Shown piece after piece: positions 15,825 through 24,523 of a stretch of 41,953 nt of DNA. Each line of letters opens with the position of its first letter. The first letter of the stretch is position 1. Source of the DNA: JAXGPP01 sp964436865 (GTDB taxonomy: Bacteria; Planctomycetota; Planctomycetia; Pirellulales; Thermoguttaceae); contig CAYTFK010000022.1 of the NCBI GenBank assembly GCA_964436865.1, positions 1 through 41,953 of the forward strand, written 5' to 3'. Both the position numbers and the translations under genes were made by a program. Below the pieces are notes generated by a model, which searched no databases, was not told the DNA's origin, and saw only the letters and a program-made list of their open reading frames with translations.

Positions 15825-17003
15825 ATGGCTGAAGACGATCCGATCGACGAGGAAGTGCGAGCCCTGCTGGCAGCCGGCCGTAAGATCGAGGCAGTCAAGC
15901 TGTACCGCGAACGCACCGGGGCCGGGTTGGCTGAGGCAAAGGAGGCTGTCGAGGCAATCGAACGCGGTGCGGCGACCGAGCCCGCCGGGTCGGAAGACAG
16001 GCCCTGGGAAGAGGAGGCGGCGGAACTGCTGCAGGGCGGACGGAAGATCGAAGCGATTCGTGTCTGCCGCCAGCGGACCGGCGTCGATCTGAAGACGGCC
16101 CGCGATCGCGTCGAGTCGCTTGCTGCCGCCCGCGGCCTGGAATTGCCCCGCTCGGGTTGCCTGGGCGTAGTGCTCTTTTTCTTGGTAGCGATGGCCTCGC
16201 TGGCAGCCCTGGCCGCGGATGCAAGTGTATCCGACGCCGAGCGTGATCGAGATGGATTTCTGGTTCACCGAGTCGAATCGCCCTACCAAGCAGCTGCGAC
16301 CGAAATCCGCGTCCTTCTGCCCGAACCCTGCCATGACTCCATCCGCTACCCTGTCGTTTACGTGCTGCCTGTCGAAGCTCAAGGCGAAGCCCGCTATGGC
16401 GACGGCCTGCAGGAAGTGCGCCAGCGGGGGCTCCATCGCCGCTACCCGGCGTTGTTCGTCGCCCCCGGCTTCTCACAACTGCCGTGGTATGCCGACCATC
16501 CGTCGGATGAACAGATCCGGCAGGAATCGCACTTACTGAATATCGTCATTCCTGCAATCGAGACTCGTTACCCGGCCGAGCGATCGCGGCAGGGCCGCTT
16601 GCTGCTCGGATTCAGCAAGTCGGGTTGGGGTGCATGGAGTCTGTTGTTGCGCCATCCGGACGTATTCCAACGGGCCGCCGCCTGGGATGCTCCGTTGATG
16701 ATGGAACGGCCCGGCCGATATGGCTCGGGCCCGATTTTCGCCACGCAAAAGAACTTCGACTGCTACCGGCTCACGGTTTTGCTGGAACAGTCGGCCGCGA
16801 GCCTGGGCAAGGAGAAGCGGTTGGCTCTGCTGGGATACGGCAACTTCCGCGCCGACCACCAGCAGATGCAAGAACTGCTCGCTCGGCTGGGAATCGCCCA
16901 CGAGTATCGCGACGGTCCCGAACGTCCTCACGATTGGCACAGCGGCTGGGTCGACGACGCCGTGGCCTTTCTGCTATCGGGCCGATCTGACCAACTCGAT
17001 TGA
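15825..17003 (+). CDS. Fusion: two bL12-like repeats, membrane segment, alpha/beta-hydrolase esterase
   Basis: A 392-aa protein of unusual architecture. Residues about 10-48 and 65-102 are two copies of a small motif (GRKIEAVKLYRERTGAGLAEAK and GRKIEAIRVCRQRTGVDLKT in part) that matches the C-terminal domain of ribosomal protein bL12. A single hydrophobic segment follows at 110-130 (SGCLGVVLFFLVAMASLAALA), then an esterase-D-type alpha/beta hydrolase at 142-385, with probable nucleophile S264 in LLGFSKSGWGAW and probable catalytic H369 in RPHDW. The elbow is G-x-S-x-S-G rather than plain GxSxG. The N-terminus would be cytoplasmic and the hydrolase periplasmic. The ATG at 15825 has a GGAGAG site. 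The gene is followed 54 bp later by the beta-helix gene. The substrate is unknown. Confidence 0.83.
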   Translation: MAEDDPIDEEVRALLAAGRKIEAVKLYRERTGAGLAEAKEAVEAIERGAATEPAGSEDRPWEEEAAELLQGGRKIEAIRVCRQRTGVDLKTARDRVESLAAARGLELPRSGCLGVVLFFLVAMASLAALAADASVSDAERDRDGFLVHRVESPYQAAATEIRVLLPEPCHDSIRYPVVYVLPVEAQGEARYGDGLQEVRQRGLHRRYPALFVAPGFSQLPWYADHPSDEQIRQESHLLNIVIPAIETRYPAERSRQGRLLLGFSKSGWGAWSLLLRHPDVFQRAAAWDAPLMMERPGRYGSGPIFATQKNFDCYRLTVLLEQSAASLGKEKRLALLGYGNFRADHQQMQELLARLGIAHEYRDGPERPHDWHSGWVDDAVAFLLSGRSDQLD

Positions 17004-17057
17004 ACGTATTGCTGAAACCATTCGCTGCGGCAAATAGACTCCTGGAGACATGCTCCC

Positions 17058-19100
17058 ATGAATCGAATCGTTTGCCAACTGGCCATAGTCTGTAGCGTTC
17101 TCGGTTTGCCGCAATGGATGGCGGCCCGCGACGTGTGTGTCGCCAAGGATGGAGATGACGCAGCACCGGGGACGAAGGACGAACCATGGGCAAGCGTTCC
17201 CAAGGCAGTCGAGGCAATGCGCGGCGCCGGGCCTGGAACAATTTGGATCGGGCCGGGAGAATATTTCCTCGAAAAGGGCCTCGTCTTCGATGCTCAGCAC
17301 GGCGGCACAGCCGAACAGCCATTGGTGTTGCGCGGAACCGAGCCGGGCAAAGTCCGGTTGACAGGGGCGCGTATCGTGGAGCGATTTCGACCGATCACGG
17401 CCGACGAGGCGCGGCCGCTTGTGTCGCCGGAAGCGAAGTCCCGTGTTCTTGTCGCCGACTTGTCGGAGCAGGGATTCCCGCCGCTGGCACCAATGCCCGA
17501 AAAGCATCGCGACCACGGGCAGGAGGAAGTCGTGTTCGGCGACATGCCGATGCAGTCGGCCCGCTGGCCGAACGAGGGTTTCGCCGAGTTTGACAAGGTG
17601 ATCGATTCCGGGGCTTCGGGGGTGACGCACTGGGTGTCGCGGACCGTCTATCGGCCGGGTTCGTTCGAGTTCCCCGGCGACCGGGCGAAACGATGGGATT
17701 TTGGCCGCGGCGTCTGGCTGCACGGCTTCTGGTGCTACGAGTGGAGCGACGAGGTGCTGAAAGCGGCTTCATACGACCCGGCCACGGGCGAGTTGCGGCT
17801 GGCGGCGAAACACGCCTACGGGGTCGGCTCGCCGTGGCGCAAGGACTCGAAGCATCCGTTCTATGCCTTGCACGTATTCGAGGAACTTGACCAGCCCGGC
17901 GAGTACTATCTCGACCGGCAGAACAACCGCCTCTACTTCTGGCCCCCCGGCGACGTGGAACGCACTCCCGTGCGGCTGACGCTTTGCCGGCAGCCGATCA
18001 TCCGCGCCAATCGCTCGGCCTGCCTGACAATCCGCGACTTGATAGTCGAGAACGGATGCGACGCGGGAATCGTGATGAGCGGCGGCCAGCACTGCCGCGT
18101 GGAAGGCTGCCTGATCCGCAACATGGGCCGCAGCGGGATCTTTCTCAACGGCTCCAACATGGTTGCGGCTCGCTGCGAGGTTACGGAGACCGGATCGTTC
18201 GGGATCAGCATTCAAGGCGGCGAACGCAAGACGCTGACCCCCGGTCAATGCTCGATCGAGAACTGCCACATCCACCACGTCGGGCGGCTGAATTGGGAGG
18301 GAGGACGCTGCGCGATACTGGGCGGATGCGGCAACCGCCTGGCCAACAATCTCTTCCACCACGGCCCGACCGGCGCGGTGGCCTACGGCGGCAACGAACA
18401 CGTGCTCGAGCTGAATGAGGCTCACGACATGTGCATTCATTACGCCGATGTCGGCGTCTTCTACACCGGCCGCGACTGGGCCAGCCAAGGGAACATCGTG
18501 CGGTGGAACTACATCCACGACGTCGCGATCAAGGGCGGCAGCGGCGCGCAGGCCATCTACCTCGACGATTGCGACAGCGGAGAGACTGTCGTGGGCAATA
18601 TCGTTTACCGTTGCGGCAATCGCGGCGTGCTTCTCGGCGGCGGGCGCGACAACACGTTCCGCGGCAACATCTTCATCGACCAGCCGATCGGCATCCACGT
18701 CGACGGACGCGGACCGCGCGGGATCGTTTTCGACCGCCCCGACTCGTGGAACCTGCTCGCCAAGTGCGAGGAGCTTGGCTACCAGTCGCCGCTTTGGAAG
18801 CAGCGCTACCCGAAGCTGGCGAGGACCATGGAGGAGAATCCGCTCGAGCCGCGCGGCAACTCGATGCACGAGAACATCATGATCGGCTGCAAGACGGCGT
18901 TCGATCTGAAGAAAGAAGTCGACCCGCAGTGGATCGACCGGGCAAACAATCCGGAGTGGTCGCTGGCCGACTTTCCCGAACTGTTTGAGGCCGGCACGCC
19001 GGCGCGGCTGATTCTCGCGAAGCTGCCGGCGGTGTGGGAAAAAGTGGCCGGCTTCGAACCCATCCCGATCGATCGGATCGGTCCGGGTGACAGCCGTTGA
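17058..19100 (+). CDS. Secreted right-handed parallel beta-helix protein
   Basis: 680 aa, with a signal peptide of about 22-24 residues (QLAIVCSVLGLPQWMAA). The mature N-terminus reads VAKDGDDAAPGTKDEPW and continues into GPGTIWIGPGEYFLE, the pattern seen at the start of pectate-lyase-fold proteins. Residues about 310-560 contain many short parallel-helix coils (SCLTIRDLIVENGCDAGIVM in part, then RSGIFLNGSNM and ERKTLTPGQCSIENC), the PbH1 repeat pattern. It probably binds or cleaves an acidic or complex polysaccharide outside the cytoplasm, perhaps a GH141- or PL-type enzyme, but no catalytic residues could be assigned. Gene order with the esterase fusion upstream suggests co-transcription. 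The ATG at 17058 has GGAG 10 nt upstream. Confidence 0.84.
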   Translation: MNRIVCQLAIVCSVLGLPQWMAARDVCVAKDGDDAAPGTKDEPWASVPKAVEAMRGAGPGTIWIGPGEYFLEKGLVFDAQHGGTAEQPLVLRGTEPGKVRLTGARIVERFRPITADEARPLVSPEAKSRVLVADLSEQGFPPLAPMPEKHRDHGQEEVVFGDMPMQSARWPNEGFAEFDKVIDSGASGVTHWVSRTVYRPGSFEFPGDRAKRWDFGRGVWLHGFWCYEWSDEVLKAASYDPATGELRLAAKHAYGVGSPWRKDSKHPFYALHVFEELDQPGEYYLDRQNNRLYFWPPGDVERTPVRLTLCRQPIIRANRSACLTIRDLIVENGCDAGIVMSGGQHCRVEGCLIRNMGRSGIFLNGSNMVAARCEVTETGSFGISIQGGERKTLTPGQCSIENCHIHHVGRLNWEGGRCAILGGCGNRLANNLFHHGPTGAVAYGGNEHVLELNEAHDMCIHYADVGVFYTGRDWASQGNIVRWNYIHDVAIKGGSGAQAIYLDDCDSGETVVGNIVYRCGNRGVLLGGGRDNTFRGNIFIDQPIGIHVDGRGPRGIVFDRPDSWNLLAKCEELGYQSPLWKQRYPKLARTMEENPLEPRGNSMHENIMIGCKTAFDLKKEVDPQWIDRANNPEWSLADFPELFEAGTPARLILAKLPAVWEKVAGFEPIPIDRIGPGDSR

Positions 19101-19254
19101 CTGAGGCCAGAATCCTCCGGCCTGACGGCTTTGGCGTTCCGACTGCCCTCCGATTAGAATCAGGCCCAGACCACGCTCCTGCGAGTTTCACCCCGACCGC
19201 CTGACGGCCACAACCGCTCCCGCCACAGACTTGCGACCCGTGAAGGAGATGACG

Positions 19255-20724
19255 ATGTTCCGCAGCTTCACGCCTGCCGCCGTCCTGATCGTCAGCCTGG
19301 CAACCGGGATCGTGTCGACACTGGCTGCCGACGCCCCGATTGACCTGGGCTCGCGACGCGAACTGTTCGTCGACCGTTTCCTGATCGACAAGCTGGAGGG
19401 CCTTTCGCTTGAGCTACAGCATCCCCAACCGGCGGGCGTGGCACTGCGGTTCGACCAGCCGTGGGAAGGCCAGGTCAGCGGGTATGTCACCGTCATTCAC
19501 GACGGCGAACGCTATCGAATGTACTATCGCGGCCGGCCGCTGACCGGCTACGGCGACACCGATCCGCTGGCCAAGGAAGTCACTTGTTACGCCGAGAGTG
19601 GAAACGGAATCACCTTCACTCGGCCGAAGCTTGGTCTCGTCTCGCTGGCAGGCAGTAGCGACAACAATGTCATACTCGCCGACGCTGGCCACGTTACCCA
19701 CAACTTCGCACCGTTTCTCGACAACCGGCCGGACGTGCCGCCGTCGGAGCGATTCAAGGCCGTGGGGGGCAGCAGCCAGTCGGGACTGATCGCCTATGTC
19801 TCGGCAGACGGCATTCGTTTCCGCAAATTGCAGGACGCTCCCATCATCACGGGTGGCGCGTTCGATTCGCAGAATAATGTCCTCTGGTCCGATCATGAGC
19901 AGTGCTACGTCTGCTTCTTCCGCACTTTCAAGAATGGGGTCCGCTGGATCACGCGGACCACGTCAACAGATTTTCTCCACTGGACACCGGCGGTGGATAT
20001 GACGTTTGGCGATGCTCCGAACGAGCATCTGTATACGAATCAGACGGTGGTTTACTTCCGCGCCCCGCATTTCTACGTGGGGACGGCGGCCCGCTTCTGG
20101 CCCGGCCGGCGATCGCTTACCGATGAGCAGGTCGCAGCTCTCAAGCTCGAAGACAAAGCGAATTATGGCGGACTCAAGCTCGAAACATCCGACGCCGTGC
20201 TGCTGACCAGCCGCGGTGGCAACAGCTACGATCGAACCTTCCTCGAATCACTCGTCCGGCCCGGCACCGACCTGAGGAACTGGACGGCGCGAACGAATTA
20301 TCCGGCCCGCGGCATCGTCCCCACTGGCCCGGCGGAGATGTCGATCTACGTGCAGCGGCATTACGGCCAGCCGACGCATTACCTCGAACGGCTGACCTTC
20401 CGCACCGACGGTCTGGCCGCCGTCCATGCGGGTTATGAACCCGGGGAACTCGTCACCAAGCCGATCACGTTTGATGGACAACGACTCACATTGAACCTGT
20501 CCACCAGCGCCGCGGGGGGCGTGTTCGTGGAGATTCAGGATGCCGCGGGGCAGCCGGTCCCGGGCTTCACACTCGCGGAGTGCAACGAACTCAACACCGA
20601 CGATCTGGCCCGTGTCGTTACCTGGAACAACCGCGCTGACGTGAGTTCGCTCGCGGGCAAGCCCGTCCGCCTGCGATTCCGCCTGAAGGACGCCGATCTG
20701 TTCGCACTACAGTTTGTGAAATAA
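19255..20724 (+). CDS. Secreted GH43/32-like five-bladed beta-propeller protein
   Basis: 489 aa, with a signal peptide (MFRSFTPAAVLIVSLATG, cleavage near TLA/ADA). The mature protein begins with the DLGSRRELFVDRFLID pattern common in planctomycete and Verrucomicrobia hypothetical glycosidases, and contains propeller-like blades with GERYRMYYRGRP, FKAVGGSSQSGLIAYVSADG and QNNVLWSDHEQCYVCFFR. A C-terminal strand-rich domain (about 400-489) may bind carbohydrate. The two acidic catalytic residues of GH32/43 cannot be placed with confidence. ATG 19255 is chosen over 19249 because AAGGAG lies 6 nt upstream of it. It ends 144 bp before the convergent NnrS-like gene. Confidence 0.75.
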   Translation: MFRSFTPAAVLIVSLATGIVSTLAADAPIDLGSRRELFVDRFLIDKLEGLSLELQHPQPAGVALRFDQPWEGQVSGYVTVIHDGERYRMYYRGRPLTGYGDTDPLAKEVTCYAESGNGITFTRPKLGLVSLAGSSDNNVILADAGHVTHNFAPFLDNRPDVPPSERFKAVGGSSQSGLIAYVSADGIRFRKLQDAPIITGGAFDSQNNVLWSDHEQCYVCFFRTFKNGVRWITRTTSTDFLHWTPAVDMTFGDAPNEHLYTNQTVVYFRAPHFYVGTAARFWPGRRSLTDEQVAALKLEDKANYGGLKLETSDAVLLTSRGGNSYDRTFLESLVRPGTDLRNWTARTNYPARGIVPTGPAEMSIYVQRHYGQPTHYLERLTFRTDGLAAVHAGYEPGELVTKPITFDGQRLTLNLSTSAAGGVFVEIQDAAGQPVPGFTLAECNELNTDDLARVVTWNNRADVSSLAGKPVRLRFRLKDADLFALQFVK

Positions 20725-20868
20725 TCCGCCGCCTCGCCAAGGGGATGGCCGACCCCGTAGAGGCTCACGGCCAACCGGCTGAGGCCAGCCTGGCGAATCC
20801 GCGCCAGCGACTTTGTGGAAGATCACGAACCGTCCTGCCTCGAAGTCGGCGGGCGTGTGCGCTCCCGG

Positions 20869-22344
20869 TCAGTTCGCTGGTGCATGCCATGCCCCGCCTA
20901 TTGAGAGCGATTCACTGGAAACAAACTGAACCGCGCTCTCGCGCGGTCGCCGAGCGGCCATGAGCCGAAGCATGTGGAAGCCCCAGAGGGCCAGGCCGGT
21001 GAGTTCCAGTACGCCGCTCACCCCGGTCACAGGAAACGCCCACGCCGTGAAGTCGGTCAGCGATTGCCCCGCGACACGCAACGTGCAACCGCTCACCAGT
21101 AGCGTGTACGGAAGCCAGAGGCGGGGCAACGAGTGTCCGTTGAACCCGTTGAGCGCGGGCACGACGTTGGCCGCCACGCCGACGATCATCATGCTGATGA
21201 AGCCGACAGTCGCTGCATGACGGATCGCGCCGTAGTAGGCATGCGAAAATCCCATCTGGGCCGCCGCGCTATCGGGGGCCAGCCACGGCAGCAGCACGAG
21301 ATGATAGACCGGCAGCAGCACCGACATCGCCAGCGAAACGAAGAGCCACACGTACGCCGTGCGAATGAACTTCAGGCTGCGGTCGGGCCACGCCGTTGGG
21401 CGGAACAGTCCCCAGCCGTACACCAGCCATGTGGCCGACCCGGCCAGTGCCAGCACTGCGGCATACCACAACCCGGCCCATCCGTGGCCGCTGGTCCGCA
21501 TCAGAATCAACCCCAACACCAGTCCCACTACAGCGCCATTAAAGATCGCCAGCACCGCCGCGCTTTTGCCGGCCTTGGGCGGCGCGAGGCCGTACATCCG
21601 CACCAAGAGCCGCTGGCTGACACCGAAGATCATCAGCGTGGCAAAACCGTGAATCTGAACCTCGCGCAACGGTCCTTGCCACGTGGCGATCAGATTGAGC
21701 AGGGCCTCACGGTCGGGTGCCAGCAGCGTCGCCGCGAAGTAGACGGTCTCGGCCACCGTCTGCAGAAAGAACCAGCCGAGCGCCGCCAGGATGTAATAGT
21801 CGGAGACTTCCCAACCGCGGACCGAACTGCGTAGCGTCGCCGCCACAACCAGCAGCACAATGCTTGCTGCGCCGATTTCAACGACCGACGCGCCCGCGCC
21901 CACCCAGCCCACCCATGGCCACCAGGCGGTCAGGCTTTGCGCGGCCGACCGGGTGACAAGTCCTGCCAGCATCATCCAGAAACTGGCATAGGCGAGCGCA
22001 GGGTGCGCCGGGGAAGTGTGCTTGAATCGCGGCAGGAACTGGTAGGCGAACCCCATTACGAACAGCCCCACCCAACCAAAGATCTGCGCGTGGCCGTGCG
22101 CGTTGACCTCGTGGACGGAGAGGCCGCTGAACTGTCCGGACCAGGCAGTCCTCAACAGCAGCAGCACTCCCCAACCCGCGCCCAATGTGAGTGCCACCGC
22201 GATTCCGGCCCGGAAGAACGGGCGATAGATGGTGTCGACGGAGGGACTGGATTCCATGCCCACCGCACCAGCTACGTGGGATGGTCGATTCGGCATTACC
22301 GATGAATCACATGTCAAACTCGCATTTTCGGCAAGATCTTGCAT
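20869..22344 (-). CDS. NnrS-like multi-pass haem-copper-type membrane protein
   Basis: 491 aa with about twelve hydrophobic segments. The conserved start RPFF (41-44), the histidine cluster H78, H83 and H85 in VHEVNAHGHAQIFGW, the HGFATLMIFGVSQR segment and the RHAATVGFISMMIVGVAANV segment match the NnrS family, membrane haem- and copper-binding proteins induced by nitric oxide that help resist NO stress. The gene lies 42 bp after an Rrf2 regulator on the same strand, supporting a regulated NO-response operon. The ATG at 22344 has an upstream GGGAG; an ATG at 22257 could also serve, since the first 30 residues are non-conserved. A distant cbb3-subunit-I-like fold is an alternative reading. 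The physiological role is inferred. Confidence 0.8.
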   Translation of the reverse strand: MQDLAENASLTCDSSVMPNRPSHVAGAVGMESSPSVDTIYRPFFRAGIAVALTLGAGWGVLLLLRTAWSGQFSGLSVHEVNAHGHAQIFGWVGLFVMGFAYQFLPRFKHTSPAHPALAYASFWMMLAGLVTRSAAQSLTAWWPWVGWVGAGASVVEIGAASIVLLVVAATLRSSVRGWEVSDYYILAALGWFFLQTVAETVYFAATLLAPDREALLNLIATWQGPLREVQIHGFATLMIFGVSQRLLVRMYGLAPPKAGKSAAVLAIFNGAVVGLVLGLILMRTSGHGWAGLWYAAVLALAGSATWLVYGWGLFRPTAWPDRSLKFIRTAYVWLFVSLAMSVLLPVYHLVLLPWLAPDSAAAQMGFSHAYYGAIRHAATVGFISMMIVGVAANVVPALNGFNGHSLPRLWLPYTLLVSGCTLRVAGQSLTDFTAWAFPVTGVSGVLELTGLALWGFHMLRLMAARRPRESAVQFVSSESLSIGGAWHAPAN

Positions 22345-22386
22345 AGCTCTTGTCTCCCGTGACTTGGCGACAGTTGCGGCACCCGC

Positions 22387-22809
22387 TCAAGACGCCTCGA
22401 CTAACGGCGGAATTCGGCTCGGCACGCGAAGCACTTCGCCCAGCGTGACGCTCCCCAACGCCTCCTCAATCGCAGCATATGCCTGATCCAGACGCTGGTG
22501 GAGTGGGCAAAGGTCGCTGTGCGATTTGAGCCCCAACGGACAGGAGCGGATCCGGGTCACCGGTTCAATAGCCGCCACGATTTCCAGGAGCGTCGTGCGG
22601 TCTGGCTCCACCGCCAGCGTGTAGCCCCCTCCTGGACCGGGCTGCGAACGGACCAGATCGGCGCGGATCAAGGCCTGAAGCACCTTGTAGAGGTACCGCG
22701 GCGGCACCCGTGTTGTTTTGGCGACCTGTCCGCTGGTGCTCGGCTGACCCGGATGCCGAGCCAGTGCAATGGCCACCCGGAGAGCGTATTCCGCCGTGCG
22801 CTGCAGCAT
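22387..22809 (-). CDS. Rrf2-family transcriptional regulator (NsrR-like)
   Basis: A 140-aa winged-helix regulator of the Rrf2 family. The typical opening is present (LQRTAEYALRVAIALA), then the recognition helix region VPPRYLYKVLQALIRA (35-50) and the wing GPGGGYTLA (58-66). C90 and C101 sit in the C-terminal cluster-binding region (SCPLGLKSHSDLCPLH). Classic NsrR uses three cysteines; here the middle one is absent, with H97 nearby, so the cluster ligands may be two Cys plus His or another residue. It probably represses its own operon with the NnrS-like gene. The ATG at 22809 begins the conserved N-terminus. A promoter and palindrome lie just upstream. Confidence 0.9.
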   Translation of the reverse strand: MLQRTAEYALRVAIALARHPGQPSTSGQVAKTTRVPPRYLYKVLQALIRADLVRSQPGPGGGYTLAVEPDRTTLLEIVAAIEPVTRIRSCPLGLKSHSDLCPLHQRLDQAYAAIEEALGSVTLGEVLRVPSRIPPLVEAS

Positions 22810-22863
22810 ATTCTGATACTCGCGTCCCGATTCGCCAGGAAACGCTATTCCTCATATCGGCAC

Positions 22864-22892
22864 ATTCTACACCACTAGGTGTATTATTTCCA
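22864..22892 (-). promoter_or_regulatory. Putative promoter and operator of the Rrf2-NnrS operon
   Basis: On the minus strand, TGGAAA (22892-22887) and TAGAAT (22869-22864) are separated by 17 bp. A palindrome TACACC-ACTA-GGTGTA covers 22868-22883, between and overlapping the boxes, where a repressor would block RNA polymerase. Both the promoter and operator calls rest on sequence pattern only. Confidence 0.5.
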
Positions 22893-23008
22893 GCCCGGCA
22901 GAGGCCTGAAGGCGAACCCGCCCGCCGAGGGGATGAAGCGTCTGGCTTTTGTCCGATTAGGATGTCCCAGTGCGATCCGCTTGCGTTCGCCGGAATGGCG
23001 ACAGCGTT

Positions 23009-24457
23009 TCAGAGTGTCCAGCCGCGGCGGTACTCACGCTGGACGTACTGGTTCAGTTCCGGCCGATTGGTCGACTTCATGTTGGCGCCATCCCACTCGA
23101 CTGGTCTGCCCACACCGGCTCGCATGGCGAGATGAGCGACCAGCAGCATCTCGAGGAAGGGTCCGGCGAATGTCGCGAAGCCAGAGAAAGTGGGGCCGCC
23201 GCCCGCCTGGCAGGCGCGGAGGAAATCGCCCATGATTCCGCCGGAAGGACGCGGCAGCGTGGCGGGCGGAAGCGAAAACTCCATGCGGCGTGATTCGGGC
23301 AGGAGGACCGGTGCGCCGCCGTGCGAGCCACAGCAGATGATCCCCTTCTCGCCCACGAACAGGTTGCCCGCGCCGCTCCGGCTTTCGGCAAGCTTCTTGT
23401 CGAGTTGCTCGAGCTGGGCGAACGCCTCTGGGAGGTTCGGACGCGTCTGGGTCGGTTTGCCGTCCGGCCCCTTGTAGCTCCCGTCGCTGTTTGGCTTGTT
23501 GCCCTCGTGCCAGAAGACCGAGATCGGGGCCAGATCGCCCCGGTGGGGAAAGTCGTATCGGACGGTACTCCATCGCGGAAAGCGGTCTTCGCTGGTATCG
23601 CCCACGTCGAGCAGTTCCACACGCTCGGGATAGCCGAGCTTGAGGGCAAAGCACACGGCATCCATCGAGTGAGTCCCCCAGCCGCCGAGCGATCCGGTGC
23701 CGAAGTCGCACCAGCCGTGCCATGGCCGATAGACGGAACTGAAAGGTCGCTCGCGGGCCGGGCCCAGCCAGGCGTCCCAATCGAGTCCCTTCGGAAGGGG
23801 CTCCGGTTCCGGTTTGGGCATGCTGCCGCCGAAACGACTGGCAAAGCTGTGCCAGGCATGGACCTCAAGCAGCTTGCCAATCGCTCCAGCCGCGAGCCAC
23901 TCGGCCAGCGTTTGGTGGCCGCCGGTCCCCGAGCCCTGGTTGCCCATCTGCGTAACGACCGGCGACTGCCGGGCGGCCTCGCCCAACGCCCGTGCTTCGG
24001 CGATGTGGTGGACCAGCGGCTTCTCGCAGTACACGTGCTTGCCGAGTTGGATGGCCAGCATCGACGGGCAGGCGTGCTGGTGGTCGGGCGTGGCGATCAG
24101 CACCAGGTCGATCTCCTTGTGCATCTTGTCGTACATTGCCCGGTAATCACTGAAGGTCTTGATCCGCCCAGGATCGAAATCCTTCACCTTGGCCTTTTCT
24201 GCTCCCGCGGAGAGATTCACGAGCGCCCGGCCCAAGTTGCCTTCGTCCGGCTCAGCCAGAGCGACATAATTGAGTCCGGGATCGAGACCCTGCATGTACA
24301 GACCGCGGCCTCCGCAGCCGATGGCGGCCACGTTGAGTCTTCGGGTGCTTTCCGCGGCCAGTATGGCGGGGGCCGGGAAACAACTCACCGCGACAACCGC
24401 TGCGGCTGCCGAACCGGCGCCCTTGAGCACGTCACGACGGGTCAGATACCTGTTCAT
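23009..24457 (-). CDS. Tat-exported Gfo/Idh/MocA-family oxidoreductase
   Basis: 482 aa, beginning with a twin-arginine signal (TRRDVLKG, R7-R8, then a hydrophobic stretch to about residue 33). The Rossmann motif GCGGRG is at 47-52 and the family hallmark EKP at 145-147, so it should use NAD(P) or a tightly bound nicotinamide in the periplasm. Planctomycetes carry many such exported members, and a sugar or cyclitol is the usual guess for the substrate. The ATG at 24457 has AGGAAG upstream; an extension to 24502 is not needed. It lies 66 bp downstream of the sulfatase on the same strand, suggesting a two-gene operon acting on sulfated carbohydrate. Confidence 0.9.
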   Translation of the reverse strand: MNRYLTRRDVLKGAGSAAAAVVAVSCFPAPAILAAESTRRLNVAAIGCGGRGLYMQGLDPGLNYVALAEPDEGNLGRALVNLSAGAEKAKVKDFDPGRIKTFSDYRAMYDKMHKEIDLVLIATPDHQHACPSMLAIQLGKHVYCEKPLVHHIAEARALGEAARQSPVVTQMGNQGSGTGGHQTLAEWLAAGAIGKLLEVHAWHSFASRFGGSMPKPEPEPLPKGLDWDAWLGPARERPFSSVYRPWHGWCDFGTGSLGGWGTHSMDAVCFALKLGYPERVELLDVGDTSEDRFPRWSTVRYDFPHRGDLAPISVFWHEGNKPNSDGSYKGPDGKPTQTRPNLPEAFAQLEQLDKKLAESRSGAGNLFVGEKGIICCGSHGGAPVLLPESRRMEFSLPPATLPRPSGGIMGDFLRACQAGGGPTFSGFATFAGPFLEMLLVAHLAMRAGVGRPVEWDGANMKSTNRPELNQYVQREYRRGWTL

Positions 24458-24523
24458 TGATTTGCTTCCTGATGAAATCACCGGTTGTTCGGGCAAGAGC
24501 ATTTCAGTGCCCGGCTGGCTGGA

